Shown: positions 39,938 through 48,359 of the stretch, in pieces | Position numbering within the stretch: position 1 is the first letter of the stretch | How the letters are laid out: the number at the start of each line of letters is the position of its first letter | Origin: Jiangella alba | GTDB taxonomy: Bacteria; Actinomycetota; Actinomycetes; Jiangellales; Jiangellaceae | Assembly: GCF_900106035.1 (NCBI RefSeq) | Contig: NZ_FNUC01000004.1 | Coordinates: forward strand, 3,509,722 to 3,573,721 | Length of the DNA stretch: 64,000 nt | Direction: 5' to 3' | Translations under genes and position numbers: made by a program | Notes under the pieces: model-generated | Told to the model about the DNA's origin: nothing | Databases searched by the model: none | Seen by the model: only the letters and a program-made list of their open reading frames with translations

Positions 39938-40954
39938 ATGAAGACGCTGCCCGAGCTCCATCGAGCTCTTGCCACGCCGAGCGCGGCGCTGGTCGAGGAC
40001 CTGCGCGACGTCCAGGGCGACATCGTCGTGCTCGGCGCGGCCGGGAAGCTCGGGCCCAGCCTCGTCCTGCTCGCCCTGCGGGCCCTGGCCGAGGCCGGCT
40101 CCCCGGCGACGGTGCACGCCGTCTCGCGCTTCGGCGACGCCGCGGTGGCCGACGAGCTGCGGGCCGCCGGTGCGCACGTCATCGCCGCCGACGTGGCCGA
40201 CGACGCCGCCCTGGCCGCGCTGCCCGACGCCGAGAACGTGATCTTCCTCGTCGGGGCGAAGTTCGGCACGCAGGGCAACGAGGCCGCCATGTGGGCGACC
40301 AACGCCTACCTGCCCGGAAAGGTGGCCGAGCGGTACCGGTCGGCGCGGATCGTCGCGCTGTCCACCGGCAACGTGTACCCGCTGGTGGCCACGGCGTCGG
40401 GCGGCGCAAGTGAGGCCGACCCGGTCGGGCCCGTGGGCGAGTACGCGATGTCGTGTCTCGGGCGCGAACGGGTCCTCGCGCACGCGGCCCGCGAGCACGG
40501 CACGCCGCTGGCGCTGATCCGGCTCAACTACGCGGTCGAGCCGCGCTACGGCATCCTCGTCGACCTCGGCCGGCAGATCCTCGCGGGCGAGCCGGTCGAC
40601 GTCACCACCGGGCACGTCAACCTCGTCTGGCAGGGCTACGCGAACGAGGTCATCCTGCGGGCGCTGCGGCACGCCGCCACCCCCGAGTTCGTCCTCAATC
40701 TCACCGGCCCCGAGACGCTGTCCACGCGCCGGCTGGCCGGGAAGCTCGGCGCCGCGCTGGGCCGCGAGGTCACCGTCACCGGGCAGGAGGCGCCGACGGC
40801 GCTGCTGGCCGACGCCGCACGCTGCCACGCGCTGTTCGGCTACCCGGCGCGCAGCCCGGACGACCTGGTGCGCGACGTGGCCGAGTGGCTGCTCGCCGGC
40901 GGAACGGTGCTCGACAGACCCACGAAATTCCAGGTCAGGGACGGGAGATTCTGA
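39938..40954 (+). CDS. NAD-dependent epimerase/dehydratase-like protein
   Basis: The 338-residue protein has a Rossmann fold. The dinucleotide loop is VVLGAAGKLGPS (about 30-41), the third strand approaches DVADDAALAAL, and a serine-threonine segment, ALSTGNVYP, matches the extended SDR family. The active-site Tyr is present in GEYAMSC, but the Lys four residues on is missing (YxxxK reads YAMSC). Either another residue assists or the chemistry differs. The gene is first in the operon behind LacI-type operator 1. It overlaps the aldolase gene by one base (TGATG). A role in rearranging the imported sugar is likely, but the substrate is unknown. Confidence 0.78.
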   Translation: MKTLPELHRALATPSAALVEDLRDVQGDIVVLGAAGKLGPSLVLLALRALAEAGSPATVHAVSRFGDAAVADELRAAGAHVIAADVADDAALAALPDAENVIFLVGAKFGTQGNEAAMWATNAYLPGKVAERYRSARIVALSTGNVYPLVATASGGASEADPVGPVGEYAMSCLGRERVLAHAAREHGTPLALIRLNYAVEPRYGILVDLGRQILAGEPVDVTTGHVNLVWQGYANEVILRALRHAATPEFVLNLTGPETLSTRRLAGKLGAALGREVTVTGQEAPTALLADAARCHALFGYPARSPDDLVRDVAEWLLAGGTVLDRPTKFQVRDGRF

Positions 40955-41988
40955 TGGCGCCGCTGGAGACCTTCGCCGCCGGGACGGTGATCCCGGCCAT
41001 GCCGCTGGCGCTCACCGAGGAGTTGTCCTTCGACGAGCGCCGGCAGCGTGCGCTGGTGCGGTACTACCTCGCCGCGGGCGCGGGCGGACTGGCCGCGGCC
41101 GTGCACTCGACCCAGTTCGCGATCCACACGACGCACGCCGCCCTGCTGCGGCCGGTGCTGGAACTGGTGGCCGATACCGCCAGGAAGGAGGGCTCGCCGG
41201 ACCTCGTGCTGGTGGCCGGGGTGGTCGGCGAGACCGATCAGGCGGTCGCCGAGGCGGAGCTCGCGGCCTCGCTCGGCTACGACGCGGTGCTCCTCGCCCC
41301 GTACGGCGTCGGCGACCGGAGCGAGGACGCGCTCCTCGACCGCGCCCGGAAGGTGGGCGACGTGCTGCCCGTCATCGGGTTCGCGCTGCAGCCCGCGGTC
41401 GGCGGCCGGCGGCACTCCCGCGGCTACTGGACCCGGCTGGCCGACATCCCGAGCGTCCTCGGCGTCAAGGCGGCGCCGTTCGACCGGTACGCCACGCTGG
41501 ACATCGTGAGCGGCCTCGCCGCCTCGTCCAGGCGCGACGCGGTCACGCTCTACACCGGCAACGACGACCACATCGTCGGTGACCTGGTCGCGTCGTTCGC
41601 GCACGCCGACGGCAGCCGCACCCGCTTCGCCGGCGGGCTGCTCGGCCAGTGGTCGGTGTGGACCCGGGGCGCCGTCGAGACGCTCGAGCTGGCCCGGCTC
41701 GCGCGCGACGGCGACCAGGCGGCGCGGCTGGCCCTCGACGGCATCGACGGACCGCTGACCGACGCCAACGGAGCCATCTTCGACGCCGCCGGCGGCTTCG
41801 CCGGGTGTGTCCCGGGCATCCATGAGGTACTACGCCGGCAAGGACTGCTGGCCGGCACCTGGTGCCTGGACCCGCACGAACGGCTCTCGCCCGGCCAGCT
41901 CGACGAGATCGACCGGATCTGGGCCGCTCATCCGCAGTTGCGCGACGATGACTTCGTCGCCGCGCACCTCGACGAGTGGCTCGCCTGA
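40954..41988 (+). CDS. Divergent DapA/NanA-superfamily class I aldolase
   Basis: This 344-residue TIM-barrel protein keeps the Schiff-base lysine Lys172 (GVKAAPFDRY) at the expected strand. Other conserved features are altered. The GxTGE loop reads AAVHSTQFAIH (about 48-58, with Ser52-Thr53 kept). The catalytic Tyr of the PVxxYN strand is Phe143 (PVIGFALQP). It is also about 45 residues longer than sialate lyase, with an extended C-terminus. The position between an epimerase and nagB-nagA, in a cluster with nanE and a nanK-like kinase, makes a lyase forming pyruvate plus an aminosugar conceivable. The missing Tyr argues for a different carbonyl substrate. Confidence 0.8.
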   Translation: MAPLETFAAGTVIPAMPLALTEELSFDERRQRALVRYYLAAGAGGLAAAVHSTQFAIHTTHAALLRPVLELVADTARKEGSPDLVLVAGVVGETDQAVAEAELAASLGYDAVLLAPYGVGDRSEDALLDRARKVGDVLPVIGFALQPAVGGRRHSRGYWTRLADIPSVLGVKAAPFDRYATLDIVSGLAASSRRDAVTLYTGNDDHIVGDLVASFAHADGSRTRFAGGLLGQWSVWTRGAVETLELARLARDGDQAARLALDGIDGPLTDANGAIFDAAGGFAGCVPGIHEVLRRQGLLAGTWCLDPHERLSPGQLDEIDRIWAAHPQLRDDDFVAAHLDEWLA

Positions 41989-42034
41989 TCCGCCCGCGTC
42001 CCCCGCATCGAGAGAGACACGAGGAACCCGCTCC

Positions 42035-42790
42035 ATGACGACGATCCCCGCCACCGACGGCGTCCCCGTCACCATCTCCGGCTCCGCCGAGGAGGCCGGC
42101 GCCTCCGCGGCGCGCGCGGCCGCCGATGCCATCGTCGCCGCGATCGCGGCCTCGGGCCGGGCCCGGGTGATCTTCGCCAGCGCGCCGTCGCAGGAGGCGA
42201 TGCTGAGCCGGCTGGCCGGTGACGACCGGATCGACTGGTCGCGCGTGCACGGCCTGCACATGGACGAGTACATCGGCATCGATCCGGCCGACCCGCGGGC
42301 GTTCGGCGCCTGGCTGGCCGAGCGGCTCCCGGTGGGCCGGTTCGCGTCGTTCGCCCGCATCGACCCGTCCGGCGACGCCGAGGCGGAGGCGGAGCGCTAC
42401 GAGGCGGTGCTGCGCGCCGAGCCCGTCGACGTGACCTGCCTGGGCTTCGGCGTCAACGGGCACATCGCGTTCAACGAGCCGGGCACCGACCTCGACGACA
42501 CCCGGTTCGTCCGGACCGTCGAGCTGGCCCCGGCGTCGCGGCAGCAGCAGGTGGCCGACGGGCTGTTCGGACGGGTCGAGGACGTGCCCGGCCGGGCGAT
42601 CACGCTGACCGTCCCGGCCCTGCTGAGCGCCCGCACCCTGGTCGCGACCGTGCTCGGGCGGCAGAAGGCGGCCGCGGTGGCGGCGGCGCTGACCGGCCCG
42701 ATCTCCGCGGCCTGCCCGGCCAGCGCGATCCGCCGGCACCCGGCCGCGACGGTGCACCTGGACGCCGCGGCCGCCAGCGGGATCGACTGA
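42035..42790 (+). CDS. nagB: Glucosamine-6-phosphate deaminase
   Basis: The 251-residue protein keeps the NagB signatures. HMDEYIG has the catalytic Asp77 and Glu78. LGFGVNGHIAFNEPGT has His143 and Glu148. It converts glucosamine-6-phosphate to fructose-6-phosphate and ammonia, the last step of aminosugar catabolism. It is slightly shorter than the E. coli enzyme and lacks its C-terminal allosteric extension, as in many Gram-positive forms. The start follows GAGGAA. It lies 46 bases after the aldolase gene and five bases before nagA, in the operon behind LacI-type operator 1. Confidence 0.88.
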   Translation: MTTIPATDGVPVTISGSAEEAGASAARAAADAIVAAIAASGRARVIFASAPSQEAMLSRLAGDDRIDWSRVHGLHMDEYIGIDPADPRAFGAWLAERLPVGRFASFARIDPSGDAEAEAERYEAVLRAEPVDVTCLGFGVNGHIAFNEPGTDLDDTRFVRTVELAPASRQQQVADGLFGRVEDVPGRAITLTVPALLSARTLVATVLGRQKAAAVAAALTGPISAACPASAIRRHPAATVHLDAAAASGID

Positions 42791-42795
42791 CCGCG

Positions 42796-43821
42796 ATGCC
42801 GCCGCCGTCCGGCCGGCTGCCCGGGCTCGTCGACCTGCAGGTCAACGGCTTCCGCGGCATCGACCTCAACCGCGACGACCTCGCCGCCGACGACGTCGTC
42901 GCGCTCACCCGGGAGCTCTGGACGGCCGGCGTCACCCGGTACCTGCCGACCCTGATCACCGGGAGCGAGGCGCGGCTGACGGCGGCCATGCGCGCCGTCG
43001 CCGCCGCCCGCCGGGCCGGCCCGCTGATCGCGCACAGCGTCGCCGGCATCCACGTCGAGGGCCCGCACCTCTCCGCGGCCGACGGCGCCCGGGGCGCGCA
43101 CGACCCGGCCTGGATCAGGCCGCCGGACCCCGCCGAGCTGGACCGCTGGATCGACGCCAGCGAGGGCCTGGTGCGCGTCGTCACGGTCGCGCCGGAGACG
43201 GACGGCGCCGCCGCCTACGTCGCACACGCCGTGCGGCGCGGCGTCGCCGTCTCGCTCGGTCACGCCGCGCCCGACGCCGCCGACATCCGGGCCGCGGCCG
43301 GCCACGGCGCCACACTCAGCACCCACCTCGGCAACGGGTGCGCGCCGGTGCTGCCGCGCCACCCCAACCACCTCTGGGCCCAGCTGGCCGAGGACCGGCT
43401 GACGGCGATGTTCATCGCCGACGGCCACCACCTGCCCGCCGACACCCTCACCGCGATGATCCGGGCGAAGACGCCGGAGCGGTCCGTGCTGGTCAGCGAC
43501 GCCGCGCCGCTCGCCGGCGCGCCGCCGGGCACGTACGAGACCAGCGTCGGCGGACGGGTCACCGTCGAGCCGGGCGGAGCGCTGCGGCTGGCCGGGACGT
43601 CCCTGCTGGCCGGGTCGGGCGCGAGCCTGCTCGACTGCGTGCGCTGGGCCACCGAGCACCTGCCGTTCGACGCCGCCACCCTGTGGGCCATGGCGAGCGC
43701 GACGCCGGCCCGCCTGCTCGGCGGGCCGGGTGCGGGCGACGGTGTGGTGCTCGAGGCCGACGGCGACGCCTGGGCCGCCGCCCGCACCGAGGTCGCCGGC
43801 CGGGTCGTCCACGGCGGCTGA
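42796..43821 (+). CDS. nagA: N-acetylglucosamine-6-phosphate deacetylase
   Basis: A 341-residue amidohydrolase matching the E. coli-type NagA with a single metal site. PGLVDLQVNGF has Gln in place of the usual His-x-His. The metal ligands are Glu89 (HVEGPHL), His156 (LGHAAPD) and His177 (STHLGNG). The catalytic acid/base is Asp235 (VSDAAPLAG). The N-terminal beta-sandwich strands are shorter than usual, and the protein is about 40 residues below typical length. It removes the acetyl group from GlcNAc-6-P to feed NagB. It lies five bases after nagB. A strong bidirectional hairpin follows the stop. Confidence 0.86.
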   Translation: MPPPSGRLPGLVDLQVNGFRGIDLNRDDLAADDVVALTRELWTAGVTRYLPTLITGSEARLTAAMRAVAAARRAGPLIAHSVAGIHVEGPHLSAADGARGAHDPAWIRPPDPAELDRWIDASEGLVRVVTVAPETDGAAAYVAHAVRRGVAVSLGHAAPDAADIRAAAGHGATLSTHLGNGCAPVLPRHPNHLWAQLAEDRLTAMFIADGHHLPADTLTAMIRAKTPERSVLVSDAAPLAGAPPGTYETSVGGRVTVEPGGALRLAGTSLLAGSGASLLDCVRWATEHLPFDAATLWAMASATPARLLGGPGAGDGVVLEADGDAWAAARTEVAGRVVHGG

Positions 43822-43830
43822 CGTGGGGTC

Positions 43831-43866
43831 GCCGGTGGGAGGGACGCCGGCGTCCGTCCCACCGGC
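43831..43866. terminator. Bidirectional terminator hairpin between nagA and the ManD-like gene
   Basis: The 17-base arms at 43831-43847 and 43850-43866 match at 16 of 17 positions, giving a very stable GC stem. It starts nine bases after the nagA stop, and its far end lies seven bases from the stop of the convergent ManD-like gene. A short T-containing tract (TTGTG) follows on the plus strand. Confidence 0.7.
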
Positions 43867-43872
43867 TTGTGC

Positions 43873-45096
43873 TCACCAGTCGTGGATGGTGCCGTCGGTG
43901 AGGCGGTTGTAGGGCAGGTAGGCCTGTTCGTAGGGGTAGGTGCCGGCGTGGTCGGTGTTGAGGGTGACGCCGAGTCCGGGGTGGTCGCCGGGGTGCAGGT
44001 GGCCGTCGGTGAAGGTGAAGGTCTGGTGGAAGACCTGGTTGGTGCGGGTGCCGTGTTTCATGTATTCCTGGATGCCGAAGTTGTGGATGGCCAGGCCGAG
44101 GTGCAGGGCGGCGGCCATGCCGACGGGGGAGATGTCGGTGGGTCCGTGGATGCCGGACTTGATCTGGTACTGCGCGGCGAAGTCGAGGATCTTCCGCAGG
44201 TGGGTGATGCCGCCGGTGTGGGTGACGGCGGAGCGGACGTAGTCGATGAGCTGTTCGCGGATGAGTTCCTGGTAGTCCCAGATGGTGTTGAAGATCTCCC
44301 CGATGGCCAGTGGTGTGGTGGTGTGCTGACGCACCAGGCGCAGCGCCTGCTGGTTCTCGGCGGGGGTGGCGTCTTCGAGCCAGAACAGGTCGTACGGTTC
44401 CAGCGCCTTCCCCAGCCGAGCGGCCTGGATGGGGGTGAGGCGGTGGTGCGCGTCGTGCAGTAGCGGCAGTTCGGGCCCGAACTCGTTGCGCACCGCGTCG
44501 AACACGGCGGGGAGGTGGCGCAGGTAGGCGCGGGTGTCCCAGTCCTCCTCGGCCGGGCGGGCGCCGCGTTGGGCGGGTTCGTGGTCGTAGCGCACGCCGG
44601 TGCTGTTCGAGGCGATGCCGTAGATCGCTGTGAGGCCGGGGACGCCGGTCTGGACGCGGATGGCCTGGTAGCCCTGGTCGAGGTGGTCGCGGATGCTGTC
44701 GAACAGTTCGGGCAGGTCGCGGCCCGACGCGTGGCCGTAGGCGAGCAGCCCGGTGCGCGACGCGCCGCCGAGGAGTTGGTAGAGCGGCATGCCGGCGGCC
44801 TGGGCCTTGAGGTCCCAGAGGGCGACGTCGACGGCGGCGATGGCGGCCATGGTGACGGGGCCGCGGCGCCAGTAGGCGCTGCGGTAGAGGAACTGCCAGG
44901 TGTCCTCGATGCGGTGCGCGTCGCGGCCGATCAGCAGCGGCACCACGTGCTCGCGCAGGTACGCGACGACGGCCAGCTCGCGCCCGTTCAGCGTCGCGTC
45001 GCCCAGCCCGACCAACCCGTCCTCGGTCGTCAACCGCAACGTCACGAAGTTCCGGTCCGGGCTGGTGACGACGACCTCGGCCTGTTCGATGATCAT
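43873..45096 (-). CDS. Enolase-superfamily dehydratase, ManD/RspA type
   Basis: The 407-residue protein matches the D-mannonate dehydratase subgroup along its length. [18 protein letters not shown] is the end of the N-terminal capping domain. IRVQTGVPG holds the catalytic Arg. [11 protein letters not shown] holds the metal Asp and active-site His. [10 protein letters not shown] and AIGEIFNT hold two metal Glu residues, and [10 protein letters not shown] holds a further His. The family dehydrates D-mannonate or D-gluconate to 2-keto-3-deoxygluconate, and some members have only low activity. The start at 45096 follows GGGAGAC. The SDR gene 17 bases upstream in the same operon could supply D-mannonate. 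Confidence 0.86.
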   Translation of the reverse strand: MIIEQAEVVVTSPDRNFVTLRLTTEDGLVGLGDATLNGRELAVVAYLREHVVPLLIGRDAHRIEDTWQFLYRSAYWRRGPVTMAAIAAVDVALWDLKAQAAGMPLYQLLGGASRTGLLAYGHASGRDLPELFDSIRDHLDQGYQAIRVQTGVPGLTAIYGIASNSTGVRYDHEPAQRGARPAEEDWDTRAYLRHLPAVFDAVRNEFGPELPLLHDAHHRLTPIQAARLGKALEPYDLFWLEDATPAENQQALRLVRQHTTTPLAIGEIFNTIWDYQELIREQLIDYVRSAVTHTGGITHLRKILDFAAQYQIKSGIHGPTDISPVGMAAALHLGLAIHNFGIQEYMKHGTRTNQVFHQTFTFTDGHLHPGDHPGLGVTLNTDHAGTYPYEQAYLPYNRLTDGTIHDW

Positions 45097-45113
45097 GGGT
45101 CTCCCTCGTGTGG

Positions 45114-45890
45114 TCAGATCGTCATCGCGGAGAAGCCGCCGTCGACCCGGACGAGCGCGCCGGTGACGAAGCCCGACGCGCGGCCGGAGGCCAGCCAGAG
45201 CAGCACGCCGTCGAGCTCCTCCGGCTCGCCGAGCCTGGCCAGCGGGGTGTGGCCGACGATCGACTCGATCCGCTCCCGCGTCAGCACGGCCCGGTTCTGC
45301 TCGGCGGGGAAGAACCCGGGCACGATCGCGTTGACGCGGATGCCGTCCGGCGCCAGTTCGCGGGCCAGGTACTGGGTGAGGTTGCCGACGCCGGCCTTCG
45401 CGACCCCGTAGCCGAGGACGCGGCTCAGCGGCGGGCCGGACGACGCCGACGAGATGGTGATGATCGAGGCGCCGCCGGGCCGGCCCGCCATCAGCGGCGC
45501 GAACGCCTGGCAGAGCCGGAAGACCGACCCGAGGTTGACGTCGAGCAGCCGCGACCACTCGGCGTCGTCGATCTCGGCGAACGGGGTCGTGCTGTTGACG
45601 CCCGGCGCGGCCACGAGCACGTCGAGGCGGCCGACGCGCGCCGCGGCGTCCTGCACCGACGTCCGGTCGGTCGCGTCCACCGCCACGAACGTCGCCCTGC
45701 CCCCGGCGTCGCGGATGCCGCCGGCGACGGCCTCGCCGCGTGCCGCGGACCGGCCCAGCACCGTCACCTCGGCGCCGGCCGCGGCCAGGCAGGCCGCGAA
45801 CCGGCCGCCGAGCACGCCGGTCCCGCCGACCACCGCGGCCCGCGAACCGGTGAGGTCGAACAGCTCGGCCGGTGGGCGCACGGGCCTCAT
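45114..45890 (-). CDS. SDR-family oxidoreductase (possible D-mannonate/fructuronate reductase)
   Basis: A 258-residue classical SDR. The cofactor loop is [10 protein letters not shown] (about 20-29), NAG is replaced by a variant (VAAPGVN), the catalytic Ser is in ITISSASS, and Tyr-Lys are in YGVAK (about 168-172). The C-terminal VDGGFSAM is normal. In related clusters an SDR next to ManD acts as a fructuronate reductase. That role is inferred here from position only. It starts at the ATG at 45890, overlapping the stop of the SGNH hydrolase gene (ATGA). It therefore belongs to a tightly coupled operon of five genes running from 48218. Confidence 0.8.
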   Translation of the reverse strand: MRPVRPPAELFDLTGSRAAVVGGTGVLGGRFAACLAAAGAEVTVLGRSAARGEAVAGGIRDAGGRATFVAVDATDRTSVQDAAARVGRLDVLVAAPGVNSTTPFAEIDDAEWSRLLDVNLGSVFRLCQAFAPLMAGRPGGASIITISSASSGPPLSRVLGYGVAKAGVGNLTQYLARELAPDGIRVNAIVPGFFPAEQNRAVLTRERIESIVGHTPLARLGEPEELDGVLLWLASGRASGFVTGALVRVDGGFSAMTI

Positions 45891-46354
45891 GGGATCGTCA
45901 GCCGGCCGGTCCGTGCCGCGGGATCCCAGATCCCGAACGACCGGAGCAGTGTGCGCGCCATGGCCCGATGACCGTACGCGTTGGGATGGCAGCCGTGGCC
46001 GAGCCAGTGGAACGTCGAGCCGGCGTCGGTGGCCGCCCACTCCGCATGATGGTCGACCAGCGGCACCTCCGCCTCCTTCGCGACGGTGCGGATGGCGTCG
46101 GCGTAGGCGTCGAGATGCGCCACCACGTGCTCCGGCGCCGTGGGCAGCGTGCCGTTCGGCGTCTGCACGACGACGGTGGCGGACGAGCCGGCGCGGATGC
46201 GGCCGATCAGCTCGTGGACCAGCTCGGCGAAGCCGCGCGCGTCCCACGTGTGCCAGCTCGCGGCCGTGACGCTGTCGCCGATGAACGACCACACCAGTGG
46301 CCGGTCGCCGTCGACGAGGGCGGCGAGGCGGGGGTCCGCCGTCGTGGCGCTCAT
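45887..46354 (-). CDS. Small SGNH/GDSL-type hydrolase
   Basis: This compact 155-residue protein has the GDS nucleophile motif FIGDSVT (Ser28) and an Asn in QTPNGT. The terminal His123 is in HPNAYGH. The Asp normally three residues before that His is replaced by His120 (LGHGCHPN). The enzyme may therefore use a Ser-His dyad or another acid. Short SGNH hydrolases often remove acetyl esters from sugars, and O-deacetylation would fit this cluster. It overlaps the flanking genes by four bases on both sides, so translation is coupled to the Gfo/Idh enzyme and the SDR. Confidence 0.75.
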   Translation of the reverse strand: MSATTADPRLAALVDGDRPLVWSFIGDSVTAASWHTWDARGFAELVHELIGRIRAGSSATVVVQTPNGTLPTAPEHVVAHLDAYADAIRTVAKEAEVPLVDHHAEWAATDAGSTFHWLGHGCHPNAYGHRAMARTLLRSFGIWDPAARTGRLTIP

Positions 46355-47349
46355 CGGGGCCGCACCGGCCGGCCGGTGCGCGCGGACGCGTACGCGGCCT
46401 CGATGAACGCGACCGCCGCGCGGGCCTGGGCGGACGTCACCAGGGGCGGGGTGCCGTGCTGGATCGCGGCGACGAAGTCGGACAGCTGGGCCAGCTGCTG
46501 GTCGACCGGGTCGAACTCCGGGACCTCGCGGCCGACGCGCGTCACGAAGTGCGTGATCGTCTCCGAGAGCGTGACGACGGAGCCGCCGTCGCCCGTCACC
46601 GCGACCCGCAGCGGCAGGTCGCCGTACGCCGTCGTGGTGGCGAGGAAGGTGAGCAGGGCGCCGCTGCGGAACCGCGCGGTGATCGTGATGGCGTCCTCGA
46701 CCTCGATGCGCTCGTGGGCGAGCAGCCCGCTGTGCGCGTAGACCTCCTCGACGTCGCCGAGCAGCCAGAGCACGAGGTCGACCAGGTGCACGCCCTGGTT
46801 CATCAGCGCTCCGCCGCCGTCCAGTGCCCAGGTGCCGCGCCACGCGCCGGAGTCGTAGTACTCCTGGGTGCGCCAGAGCGCGATCTCGACGTTCGCGGTG
46901 GTGACGCGTCCCAGCCCGCCCGCGGCGATGGTGCGGTGCAGGAACCGGTTCTCGGCGGCGAAGCGGCGCTGGCTGACGACGCTGAGGACCCGGCCGGACC
47001 GCTTCTCGGCGTCGATGATGCGGTCGGCCGCGTCGACGCTCACCTCGAGCGGCTTCTCCAGCAGGACGTGCTTGCCCGCGTCGAGGGCGGCGACGGCGAC
47101 GTCGGCGTGCAGGCCGGAGGGGACGCAGACGACGACGGCGTCGACGTCGTCGCGGGCCAGCAGCCGCTCGGCCGACGGCGCGGCCTCGGCGCCGTACTCG
47201 GCGGCGACGGCGCGGGCGGCGTCCGGGTCGGCGTCGGCGACACCGGCGAGCTCGGCCGGCGAGGCGGGCGACAGCAGCCGCTCGACGTGGGCGCGGCCGA
47301 TGACACCGACGCCGATGACGCCGACGCGCGGCAGGACGGACGAGGTCAT
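46351..47349 (-). CDS. Gfo/Idh/MocA oxidoreductase A
   Basis: The 332-residue protein has an N-terminal Rossmann domain with GVIGVGVIGRAH (about 9-20). The EKP catalytic motif is LLEKPLEV (about 95-102). The C-terminal Gfo/Idh domain carries GGGALMNQGVHLVDLVLW (about 180-197), including the conserved HxxD pair. It oxidises or reduces a sugar or cyclitol carbonyl with NAD(P). It overlaps its neighbours by four bases on each side. It is one of four family members in this region and is most like the one at 48360 in motif structure. Confidence 0.85.
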   Translation of the reverse strand: MTSSVLPRVGVIGVGVIGRAHVERLLSPASPAELAGVADADPDAARAVAAEYGAEAAPSAERLLARDDVDAVVVCVPSGLHADVAVAALDAGKHVLLEKPLEVSVDAADRIIDAEKRSGRVLSVVSQRRFAAENRFLHRTIAAGGLGRVTTANVEIALWRTQEYYDSGAWRGTWALDGGGALMNQGVHLVDLVLWLLGDVEEVYAHSGLLAHERIEVEDAITITARFRSGALLTFLATTTAYGDLPLRVAVTGDGGSVVTLSETITHFVTRVGREVPEFDPVDQQLAQLSDFVAAIQHGTPPLVTSAQARAAVAFIEAAYASARTGRPVRPR

Positions 47350-48218
47350 GGGCGCTCCCGCTGGTCCGCGAGCGCGTCGGCGACGGCGCTCAGCACGACG
47401 ACGGGGGACAGCAGCTGCTCGCGCCCGGCCGGCGCCCGGCCCGTCTCGACGGCCGTGACGAAGCGGGTCAGCGCCGGCGCGTTGTAGTCGCGGCCGAGGG
47501 TCAGCTCGCGGGCGACGACGCCGTCGACGCCGGTGGCGGTGGCGTGGAACGGCACCCGGTGGCCGGCGTCCGGGACGACGAACGTGAGGACCACCGCCAC
47601 GCCGGCGATCCGCAGCAGGGCGACCGTGGTGTCGCCGTCGCGCGTCACGCTCGCCGTCACCGAGCCGGGCTCGACGACCGGGTTGCCGAGGATCTCCAGG
47701 GCCGCCTCGACGTGGTGGATGCCGTAGAAGAACAGGCCCGAGTACTCGCTGTCCGGGTCGCCGGGCCCGACGATGCTCAGCTGCCGCAGTGCGCCCCGGC
47801 CGGCGTCGTCGGCGAGATCGGCGATCTGCGGCACGAACCTCAGCGCCGAGCAGGACACCAGCACTGCGGACGTCTTCTCCGCCGCGTCGAGCATCGCCAC
47901 GGCGTCGTCGACGGTGGTCGCGAACGGCTTGTCGACCAGCACGGGGAGTCCGGCGGCGAGCAGCGGCTCGGCCTGGTCGCGGTGCCGGGCGCCGTCGCGG
48001 GTGGAGACGATCGCGGCGTCGACGAGCGGGACGAGGCCGGCGGGGTCGTCGACGACGTGCTCGACGCCGCCCTGGGCGCGCAGCGCCTCGTTGCGCTCGG
48101 TGCGGCCGCCGGCCAGCGCGACGACCCGGAACCCGGGGTGGCGCTGCTCGGTGTTGAGGAAGCGGAGGAAGTGATCGGTGTGGGAGTTCTCGGTGCCGAT
48201 GAAGCCGATACGTCTCAC
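47346..48218 (-). CDS. Gfo/Idh/MocA oxidoreductase B with an atypical cofactor loop
   Basis: This 290-residue protein is a shortened relative of the family. The first loop reads GFIGTENSHTDHFL (about 5-18) instead of GxGxxG. DKP replaces EKP (LVDKPFAT, about 96-103), and FFYGIHHVEAAL is the HxxD-equivalent region. The altered loop suggests unusual cofactor binding or a non-oxidoreductase role. It begins with GTG 48 bases from LacI-type operator 2 and heads the minus-strand operon that runs through the Gfo/Idh, SGNH, SDR and ManD-like genes. Confidence 0.78.
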   Translation of the reverse strand: MRRIGFIGTENSHTDHFLRFLNTEQRHPGFRVVALAGGRTERNEALRAQGGVEHVVDDPAGLVPLVDAAIVSTRDGARHRDQAEPLLAAGLPVLVDKPFATTVDDAVAMLDAAEKTSAVLVSCSALRFVPQIADLADDAGRGALRQLSIVGPGDPDSEYSGLFFYGIHHVEAALEILGNPVVEPGSVTASVTRDGDTTVALLRIAGVAVVLTFVVPDAGHRVPFHATATGVDGVVARELTLGRDYNAPALTRFVTAVETGRAPAGREQLLSPVVVLSAVADALADQRERP

Positions 48219-48265
48219 GGTCGGGTGGCTCCCTGTGTCGGGGCGGGGGTGCGGCCAGCTTGCCG

Positions 48266-48279
48266 TGCAAGCGGTTGCA
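48266..48279. promoter_or_regulatory. LacI-type operator 2, in a divergent promoter region
   Basis: TGCAAGCGGTTGCA is a perfect palindrome. Minus strand: TTGACC (48285-48280) and CAAGCT (48262-48257) at 17 bp place the operator in the spacer, as at operator 1. Plus strand: TTGCAG (48275-48280) and TAGAGT (48299-48304) at 18 bp place it over the -35. One site can thus control both directions. Confidence 0.85.
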
Positions 48280-48359
48280 GGTCAAGTCTCGCGGGCCGTA
48301 GAGTGGCCCCGATCCGGCCCCTGGCCAGCACGTCAGTCCGCGCGGAAGAGGAGCGACCG

